Origin: Tillandsia leiboldiana
Lineage: Eukaryota; Streptophyta; Magnoliopsida; Poales; Bromeliaceae
Assembly (NCBI GenBank): GCA_029204045.2
Contig: CM055066.1
Coordinates: 43,724,342 to 43,788,341 of the forward strand
DNA: 64,000 nucleotides
Direction of reading: 5' to 3'
Shown: piece after piece, positions 56,753 through 64,000 of the stretch
Layout of the letters: the number at the start of each line of letters is the position of its first letter
How positions within the stretch are numbered: position 1 is the first letter of the stretch
Notes under the pieces: model-generated
Databases searched by the model: none
What the model was told of the DNA's origin: nothing
Seen by the model: only the letters and a program-made list of their open reading frames with translations
Made by a program: the position numbers and the translations under genes

Positions 56753-57080
56753 TGAACATGTCCCATGTCCAGTTTTTGATATTTATGCAATTAAAAATTC
56801 ATCCAAGTGTTTCTACACTATAAGAAGGTATTCGGATCACCAAAATTATTTAGTTAACCATACCTGATCCTTTTGAATACTTTCTTCTTGAGATTGATGT
56901 AACTGATCCACAATTCTTCAACTTCAATCTTCAAGACTCAAGACACTGAGTGTCAACTTGAGCTCTTGTTGAATCTTCTCTAAGTCTTTGATTGCTGAAT
57001 GACAATTTGAACCCTTTAAGACTCAGACTCAACTCACTGACTTGACTCACGAAATATGCCAACACCAAAATGCCGTAACA

Positions 57081-57092
57081 ATCTCCCCCTTT
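57081..57092 (-). other. Copia 2 terminal polypurine tract
   Basis: AAAGGGGGAGAT on the minus strand, directly before the 3' LTR. The expected priming site for plus-strand DNA. Confidence 0.9.
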
Positions 57093-57411
57093 GGCAATTT
57101 CGTGACAAAACCCAAAAATACATAAAAGCGCTCAAGTCACTCATCTTAAACCAAAAAATCGAAACTCAATGTCATCACCAAAACATTGACTTTCTTTGCA
57201 TGAAAGATCCAATAGACAAAAATACATTTGAACCAGTCTTAGAACAAACTCTATGACTTAGGACTTGGAGTCTTAAAGTGATGTAGATCCTGCAAAAACA
57301 AAACTCCAAACAAAATCAAACGTTAGTCGTTAGAAATTAAAATCCTACATTTGATTCGTCCTTTTGGTTCTTTTGTTTTTCGGCTCTTTCAATCTTTTCT
57401 TTATCTCCCCC

Positions 57412-57525
57412 TATCATGAGCATCTCTAACATGTTCTCCATGTTCTCCATGTTCTCCCCCTGTCTTGAGCATTTATGTTCTCCCCCTTTGTGATACGATC
57501 ATTATTTTCTGTTCTCCCCCTTTTT
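57412..57525 (-). repeat. Multiple internal polypurine tracts of copia 2
   Basis: Four further minus-strand AGGGGGAGA tracts near 57412, 57452, 57478 and 57512. Multiple PPT-like tracts upstream of the 3' LTR are a known Sirevirus hallmark. 'atgttctcc' spacers between them are repeated. Confidence 0.85.
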
Positions 57526-58676
57526 GTCACAAATTGTCAAACAGTGAACATACTAGACAAAAGGAAATCACTAACAGCATTAGTTCATAGAGAAAGAGAG
57601 ATAAAGGCTCAGTTCCGGTATATAACAAAAGTGCAGATTGCGTACCTGTACCAGAAAGCAAAAATCAAATAATTTCTTGAAACAAATCCAGATTTTAGAA
57701 TCTTTTCAAATACCGATTTGTATTCCATCAAGAAATCAATTTAAGTGCTTTAAGCAATGAATTCACATAGATGTCATTCAATCCAATTAATTTCACAAAA
57801 TTAAAAAGATTTACTCCTAAATCATTAAAAATAAAGATAAAACATTATAAACAGTTTTTCATGTTATATTCGTCAAACACAAGTCATCAAAAATAGTCTT
57901 GAGATCCAAAGTCTATCAAGATGTAACGGATTTACAAATATGACTTACAGAGATTTCCAAATGACATCAATTTTGAATTTTACCCTTTCAAATTTGAGAT
58001 AAGCACTAAAATACCTAAGGGTGGCTCTTTGAGCATCTTTCAACTATCCCACCTTATACCAACCAGGAGATTGTTCAAAATAAGAGCTTTAAATTTAAAT
58101 CTCCGAATGCTTCAACTAAACAAAATTTCATAAATAATTTTCAAGCATCCATAACATGTGGTAGCTTCACACACAGACCGGACGACCGGGGGTGGCAGCT
58201 CTTTCCAACATGTGGTGGTAGTTTTCACACTCCTTTCGGATGTAACTCTTTCCACATCTTTTGCAAATCATTTCATTACCCTTGTAAGAATGCAATCTCT
58301 TACGTGAAAGAATTAAATCCCAAATTTTAGTCTATCGGTTGTCTCACGTTTATCACAATGAATTCACACAACCGAGATAGATTAAGCATCTAAAGATCAC
58401 ACATGATTTCTAAAATTTGATGCTTATAATATCAAAAACTCCTATAATGAAGTATCTTCAAGATTATGATTATGGAGTAAAGTTGATAATCCAAATAAAA
58501 TTAATTTGGAGTGAATAAACGTGAAGCCCTTTTTATTCAATGCACTTGTTCAGTAAAAACCCTTTTGTTCAAAAACAAAGTATAAAAACGAAGAGCATTG
58601 AAAAACATGTAATGCAAAGATTAAGAAAGATATGAAGGGAAAACCAATCAAAGCATTACATACAGTCATAAGCTAT
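57526..58676 (-). other. Copia 2 non-coding internal region
   Basis: No ORF of note. 57880-58030 resembles 29930-30100 beside the transposon-protein ORF, and 58150-58260 matches the post-pol region of copia 1. So the 3' non-coding part of a full Sirevirus is kept while pol and any extra ORF between are deleted. Confidence 0.7.
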
Positions 58677-60638
58677 TTAGAACTTAAGACAAGGAAAGAT
58701 ATCACCTTTCCGAATCCAAAATCGCTGGATTTTGGGTTGTCTTGATTCGTTGTGGCCGGGGGATGTCCGCTTTGACTGTTGGTCCACCTTAGGTCTTTGC
58801 CTCGTAGTGATCCACTTGTATGATTGATGTTGTGGCTCGGACCTTTGGTGGGTTGAGTGAACTCCTTTGACTTGATGTATCTTTTGATTCCGTTGAGTTC
58901 GCTCCGTAGATGAAGTTGCCGAAGAATTCTTCTTTCTCTTTTTCGGGCACGTCTTCACCAAATGTCCTTCAAGTCCACAAAGGTGACACGTTCTTCCTTT
59001 CAATTTGAATGTGGAACTTGAAGCATGCACAGTTTGATCCTTTTTAAATCCCAAACCAACCTTGCTTGTTTGACCTAATCCGGACATACAATCTAGTTTC
59101 TTGGAACCGGTTGAAAGCCTTTGTATGTCGAATTTGAGTTCATGAACTTGCTTGGTCAAAACTTAGTTGGTGACATGAATCTCCTCAAACTGTTTTTCTA
59201 GAAAACCAATCTTGTCCATATATGATTTAGCGTTTGTCTCCGATTGGTTTAGCTTTTCTTGGAGGATTTTATTGTTATTCAATAAACGTCCTTGTTCCTC
59301 CTCGAGATCATGAAGTTTTATCTTTAAAGCATGATTCTCGTCTTGATTCTCAAGTCGTTGCTTCCTCAACTTCTTGATATGCTTGGCCATCTTCTTAGAT
59401 TCCGCAAGAAGTTGTTGATATGCCTCAACGAATTCTTCTTCGTCCGACTCCCCCTCACTTGATGACTCTCCGTTGGTTGTTGATGTTTCATGCAAAATCA
59501 AAGGAATAGAGTCAGTGATTAAAGATGATAAGCAAACATTAGAAGAGGGAATTTGAGAAGCATGTAAGGCAACGACTTTTTCCTCTTTACTTGAGGTCGA
59601 TTCATTAGAAGTAGAATCGTCCCAAGTTTTCGCTTGCAAAGCCTTCTTTTTATATGATTTCGGAGAAGGACATTCCGTTGAAAAATGGCCGTAGCCTTTG
59701 CATCTATAGCATTGGATTTCCCCTTCGAAATCATATTTTTCTTTTTCTTTAGAAGGTTTTGCAAAGCTTTTGAGGTTAGAGGATTTAGAACCCGATGATC
59801 CTTTAGAAGGTTTCGTGGATGAAGATCCATCGGTTCGATTCTTCCAAAACTTTCGACGAAATTTCTTTGTGATCCGCGCCAATTGTTCTTCAAAATCGGC
59901 AAAAGAGATTTCATCGTCGGAACTTGATTCGCTATCTTCATCCTTTGTTGATTTGAATGCAATACCTGTAAGCTTAGAAGAAGACTTGGAAGAAACTTGA
60001 TTAGTAGGAAAAGTCATTTCATAAGTTTGCAAAGCACCTACTAATTCCTCTACACTCATCTCATCCGGATGACTAACGGTTTCAATGGCGGTAACTTTTG
60101 CCCTAAACCGTTCCGGAAGAGTCCGAAGTATCTTTCTTACAACTTTCCACTTCGGGATCTTTTCTCCTAAATTAGCACGAGTATTGATTATATCTTGAAG
60201 TCTTGTGTAATAATCTGTAAACAATTCATGCTCTTCCATATGAATAGAGTCAAATTGACTTGTAAGCATCTGGAGCTTTTGAATTTTTACAAGATTAGTA
60301 CCCTTATGTGTAATTTTGAGAATACCCCAAATTTCCTTCGCGGTTTCACACGTGGAAATTCGTGTGAACTCAGTCGAGGAAAGAGAATTAAATAAAGCGT
60401 TCATACCTTTCCCATTGTAAGAAGATCTTTCAAATTCCTCTTTGGACCATCTAGAGCGAGGTTTTGGGGTAGTAGAATTTCCTACTTCCTCAACAGGATG
60501 CACCCAACCGTGTTCCACGGTTTGCCAAACTCGCTCATCAATTGAGATGAGAAAAGCTCTCATCCGCACTTTCCAATAAGCATAATTAGTCCCATCAAAA
60601 AGAGGAGGTCTATAAATATTACCACTTTCACCCATCAT
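58677..60638 (-). CDS. gag: Copia 2 Gag, one in-frame stop
   Basis: 654 codons from ATG at 60636-60638 (MMGESGNIYRPPLFDG), 20 nt after the PBS. Capsid-type UBN2-like region ('FDGTNYAYWKVRMRAFL', 'GTNLVKIQKLQMLTSQFDSI', 'RTLPERFRAKVTAIE'), Ser/Asp linker, first knuckle CYRCKGYGHFSTEC (59670-59711), acidic linker, long coiled coil ('QQLLAESKKMAKHIKKLRKQ' onward), an in-frame TAA at 59163-59165 after 'IHVTN', then 'LTKQVHELKFDIQRL', second knuckle CHLCGLEGHLVKTC (58947-58988) and a basic tail ending 'FWIRKGDIFPCLKF'. Both knuckles are intact. Nearly full length, so this could be a recent Gag donor if the stop is young or an error. Confidence 0.9.
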
Positions 60639-60658
60639 GATAGATAAACCTAAAACCC

Positions 60659-60670
60659 TCTCTGATACCA
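60659..60670 (-). other. Copia 2 primer-binding site
   Basis: TGGTATCAGAGA on the minus strand, 2 nt from the 5' LTR end. Identical to the copia 1 PBS. Confidence 0.92.
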
Positions 60671-60672
60671 AT

Positions 60673-62169
60673 TGTAGGTTTTTATATATCCCGAAGGANN
60701 NNNNNNNNNNNNNNNNNNNNNNNNNNNNNNNNNNNNNNNNNNNNNNNNNNNNNNNNNNNNNNNNNNNNNNNNNNNNNNNNNNNNNNNNNNNNNNNNNNTC
60801 TAAATAGGTACTATCAAACAACTAGAGGAGGGTGAATAGGTGTAATACTTATAAAACCAAATCTCAGTGCAAAATAAAAACCAATGCGGAAAATAAAAAC
60901 AGCACACCGAGATATACGTGGAAACTCCAATCCAGGAGAAAAACCACGGGACCAACACGCAATAACAATCCACTAAGAATAGAAGAATAACAAGGTGATT
61001 ACCGACTCCACGAACTCAAACCCCTCCTTCAGCTTCTTCGGACCTTGCGCTGACCGGTTGGATGTCCACGCAATAACAATCCACTAAGAAAAGAAGAATA
61101 ACAAGGTGATTACCGTCTCCACGGATTTAACCCCTCCTTCAACTTCTTCGGACCTTGCGCTCCAACGATTTTGCACGTCCACTGCACACGTTCGAATCCA
61201 CGAACGCCACTCGAATCCACGAGCACACGTTTCGAATCCGCGAAATGCCTTTAGCACACCGAATCCACGATGCCACGTCGAATCCACGACGCAAACTCAG
61301 CCGGTAAGAATATTGGCTTCGATGGTGATCCTTTGCTTAGATTATCAATGAAGATCCATGGGAAAAATCTCTAAGCAAAGATTAGATCAATTCGACAAAA
61401 GATATGTTCTTGAAAGAACCGTCGAATTGACCTAAAAGAGGCTATAGGGAAGAACGATAAAAACCTAGCCTCTAGGGTTGCTCTCAAGTGTTTTATAAAT
61501 TGATCGGCCGTGCTCCCCACGTTTTTGAGAAACCCTAAATGTCTATTTATAGTTTAGAAACCTTTGGAAAGAGATAAGAATCAAAAACTTACTTTATCTG
61601 GAAATTTTCAGGACGGCAATCCGGATCGGATTTACTGTGATCCGGATCGTCGTAACGAGTCAGGCTATTCCAGTAAAAACAGGGTTCGGTATCCGGATTG
61701 AAATGCCCGATCCGGATCGTTCATGTATTCCAGCAAAAACCCATGTTCGGGATCCGGATCGAAATGACCTTTGATCCGGATCGGATTTGCCAATGAACAA
61801 ACACCCTTCGGGATCCGGATTGGACTGTCTGATCCGGATCCTGAACATGTCCCATGTCCAGTTTTTGAAATTTATGCAATTAAAAATTCATCCAAGTGTT
61901 TCTACACTATAAGAAGGTATTCGGATCACCAAAATTATTTAGTTAACCATACCTGATCCTTTTGAATACTTTCTTCTTGAGATTGATGTAACTGATCCAC
62001 AATTCTTCAACTTCAATCTTCAAGACTCAAGACACTGAGTGTTAACTTGAGCTCTTGTTGAATCTTCTCTAAGTCTTTGATTGCTGAATGACAATTTGAT
62101 CCCTTTAAGACTCCGACTCAACTCACTGACTTGACTCACGAAATATGCCAACACCAAAATGCCGTAACA
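60673..62169 (-). repeat. Copia 2 5' LTR (contains a gap)
   Basis: 1497 bp including 100 N; 1397 bp without them, against 1398 bp in the 3' LTR. TATA box TATAAATA at 61544-61551 (minus). All eight palindromes are intact here. It differs from 55683-57080 by scattered substitutions, mostly transitions. Confidence 0.9.
60699..60798. other. Assembly gap, 100 N, probably zero length
   Basis: Left flank '...cccgaagga' and right flank 'tctaaatagg...' are adjacent in the other LTR (55709-55718), with nothing between them. The gap appears to hold no missing sequence. Confidence 0.95.
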
Positions 62170-62174
62170 TTGCT

Positions 62175-63647
62175 GCCAAAGTATGGTTAGTAGGTCCAGT
62201 GAGTGACCGACTCGCGAGGTAAATGGTGATCGCTATGTCGCGAGAGCCAAGTTGCTGTGCCCTAAGGGTTAGGGCAAGGAAGATTTACGGGCCTGGCGGC
62301 GTGAGTTCGCCCTGATGACGGTAGTAACCATGTGGCGTGACGATTGTGGCTGAGTTGCCGCATAGTAAAGTTAGTGAGGCCCAGAGTAGGCTTCAAGATA
62401 CGAGGATCTCTCGAAAGAGCGAGAGTTTTATGGTGGCGGTCTGATTGATCGGTATAATGGCAAGGATTGCCACCGCAGGGTTTGCGTGTTAATCACCAGA
62501 GTGGTGAACGGGTTATAGTGGTGCCTCAACCCAGTTGGGAGTGGTGTATAGGAGTCATACGCGTGTTTAAGCAAGTTGCTTAAAGCTGGACTTTATGAGT
62601 CAGCATGGGGGCGTAGGACGCCCAACTGTTTGGGTGCTCATGGAGCACGAATATTGTTTAGCCAGAGAGGGCTGATTAGGTGACACATTAGCCTGTGCCC
62701 AGTGTGGCCAGAGTTGATAGAGGGTTCGGGTCGTGGATTGACGACTAGTTAGTTGGTTTTGCTCAGTGAGCGTAGTGGTCGCGTGGCGACGATTAGCGGG
62801 TTCGCTTGGGGACGATCCGTGCCTGGACCATGTTTGTGGACTGTGGGCCTGTAGCCCAGTGGGCAGGCGCAGTCGGCTGTGAGAGACAGCGGCCCGAGAC
62901 CTGAGGGCGGGGCATGATAGAGATTTGGTCGGGGCGGTAGTCCGAGCGATGACCCGGGAACGTGGAATGCCACGTGTGAGCCTTGAGGCTGTTAGTACAC
63001 TGAGAGTGTGTGATGTGATCAGGCCGTAGGGCTAGTGATGATTGAGGTATTGTAGCTCCTAGTGGGAGTGTTGGGGGAGTAATCCTAAGTGTGGATCTAC
63101 CCGTTTGACGATTGGGTCTGTGGACTAGTTTTGGGCTATAGGCCCCTATTTGACCGTGGTCTGTGAACCTATTAGTAGTCTGAGATGTCGGGTTAGCTGA
63201 TAACCTGTGGATTTAGAGCACTAGCAGCGTGCGTGATAGCTGAGGACTTGTGGATTGGCCTTTGCCCTCCACATTAGGCAGGGGAGCGATTGGAAAGAAT
63301 ATGCGGTAAATGTAATTGTTGCAGATGCAACCTCGTTGTGAAAGAATGACGGCGGAATTAAAGTGGAAATTTCACAAATAAAGATTGGGTCATTAGTGGC
63401 AAATTGAGAGAGCAAGTGCTCAACTGTGTCTCTCACCTATTTGGTGAAAGTGGCCAGACACTAGGTCTGAGTTTGTCCCTGGATTGAGATAGGAATTCGT
63501 GAACGAGTTGCTCGTGTAGTCTCCGCGAGCAGGCAATATGATGCCAGTAACGACATACAGTGAGCCCAGCATTGAGGGCAAAATTCCTCCCTCTCGATCA
63601 AATAGGAGTCGAGATGTGATACAAGTTTCGAGGACGAAACTTATTTT
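62175..63647 (+). other. Family-D internal region, right part
   Basis: No ORF longer than about 75 codons and no recognisable gypsy domain. Sequence is GT-rich on the plus strand with phrases such as 'agtgggagtg', as in heavily mutated coding DNA. It ends 'tttcgaggacgaaactt', the usual last codons of gypsy pol (F-x-D-E-T). Interpreted as decayed pol with large deletions. Confidence 0.5.
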
Positions 63648-63660
63648 AAGGGGGGTAGAA
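63648..63660 (+). other. Family-D polypurine tract
   Basis: AAGGGGGGTAGAA directly before the TG of the 3' LTR. Confidence 0.88.
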
Positions 63661-64000
63661 TGTAATGTACCAGATCTATGGTATATAAATAAATATAAAT
63701 AAAAATGGTATGAAATACCATTTTTATGAAAGTTGGGGAAGTAAAGAATATTTGGAAGTGAGTTGGGCCCAAATCGGGATAAAATAAAGAGATCTAGAAT
63801 TTTATTGGAGAAAGGGGGGCGCAGATTTTTAGTGGAAAATTCACAGTGTCGGAAAATTTCGAGAAAATTACGGGAGCTCCGTAAATATGTTTTAAGGCCA
63901 CAGTAAAAGTTTCGCGTTGATCGGATGCCCGGATTGTGAGAACGGGGTCCGCCAGCGATTTTTGATACAGCGAGGCTTTTGGTGACCCAGAAATGGCCAA
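63661..64000 (+). repeat. Family-D 3' LTR, first 340 bp
   Basis: Starts TGTAATGTACCAG like 50303 and matches 50303-50642 with about six differences (for example 'aaataccattt' for 'aaatactattt'). Continues beyond the window. Confidence 0.93.

Larger units (their letters stand above)
55683..57080 (-). repeat. Copia 2 3' LTR
   Basis: 1398 bp. On the minus strand it begins TGTTACGGCATTTTG and ends ATAAAAACCTACA. It holds the palindrome array (56529-56752), TATA box TATAAATA (56455-56462, minus) and a U5 with 'cgaatccacga' repeats (56100-56200). It adjoins the PPT at 57081. Confidence 0.92.
55683..62169 (-). mobile_element. Copia 2: gag-only Sirevirus, TSD TTGCT
   Basis: Complete non-autonomous element in minus orientation: 5' LTR 60673-62169 (includes a 100-N gap), PBS 60659-60670, gag 58677-60638, non-coding region with five polypurine tracts, and 3' LTR 55683-57080. 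TTGCT flanks it at 55678-55682 and 62170-62174. Pol (PR, IN, RT, RH) is entirely missing: the reading frame stops shortly after 'WIRKGDIFPCL', where copia 1 continues into protease. LTRs are about 1.40 kb and differ at roughly 15 places, so it is older than the family-A insertion. Confidence 0.92.
50303..64000 (+). mobile_element. Family-D Ty3/gypsy element, non-autonomous, right end outside window
   Basis: 5' LTR 50303-54950, PBS 54959-54970, internal region 54951-55682 plus 62175-63660, PPT 63648-63660 and 3' LTR from 63661 past the window end. Copia 2 interrupts the internal region. Without it, only about 2.2 kb of internal DNA remains, with no intact domain. 'tttcgaggacgaaactt' before the PPT matches the usual end of gypsy pol (the family-A element has 'tttcggggacgaaact'). 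In the 340 bp visible in both LTRs I count about six differences. The TSD cannot be checked here; the left pentamer is GATGT. Confidence 0.9.

Noticed and set aside
62175..63647. Specific gypsy pol domains in the family-D internal region
   Set aside because: I could not read a convincing RT, RNase H or integrase motif in any frame; only the last codons before the PPT look familiar.

Overview
This window is intergenic, retrotransposon-dense DNA from a large flowering-plant genome. The evidence is Sirevirus-type Ty1/copia elements, Ty3/gypsy elements with 4-5 kb LTRs, primer-binding sites matching initiator tRNA-Met, and a plant-only transposon-protein ORF. I see no host housekeeping gene, tRNA, rRNA or CRISPR array, and I cannot name the species. 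Almost every base can be placed in a named repeat, several of them with target-site duplications (TSDs) visible in the text.

Layout. (1) 1-5064: a minus-oriented family-A gypsy LTR fragment interrupted by a family-A solo LTR (1098-4429, TSD CTATG). (2) 5065-5249 and 28223-30183: an older, Sirevirus-derived host sequence carrying an ORF of the putative plant transposon protein type (28648-29817, minus). It is split by a very young family-A element (5250-28217, TSD ATAAT). That element lies on the minus strand, with 4.16 kb LTRs nearly identical to each other, a PBS at 24034-24045 and a PPT at 9414-9424. It keeps only ruins of gypsy pol, plus a nested solo LTR of another family (TSD CAGAA). As assembled it reads LTR-internal-[100 N]-LTR-internal-LTR. 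The middle copy is probably a false duplication from two overlapping contigs, and the real element is probably about 14.2 kb. (3) 30184-40179: two related family-B LTRs in opposite orientation (left one solo, TSD TATAG), with a short AT-rich hairpin region and a family-C LTR fragment between them. (4) 40180-64000: a nest at least five deep. A family-A LTR fragment holds a family-C LTR fragment, which holds a near-complete Sirevirus (copia 1, 43298-50302). That is cut by a gypsy element with 4.65 kb LTRs (family D, 50303 to past the window end), which is itself cut by a gag-only Sirevirus (copia 2, 55683-62169, TSD TTGCT).

How the parts work together. Only copia 1 retains recognisable PR-IN-RT-RH, and it is broken by three in-frame stops and one frameshift. 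Copia 2 has kept gag and all cis signals but lost pol. The family A and D gypsy elements have kept LTRs, PBS and PPT but almost no protein. The young insertions must therefore have been mobilised by enzymes supplied in trans. The most interesting non-coding signals are a stem-loop with compensatory base changes shared by family B and D LTRs, consensus 5' splice sites repeated about every 190 bp inside family-A LTRs, and an eight-copy palindrome array upstream of the TATA box in both Sireviruses whose palindrome changed in concert.
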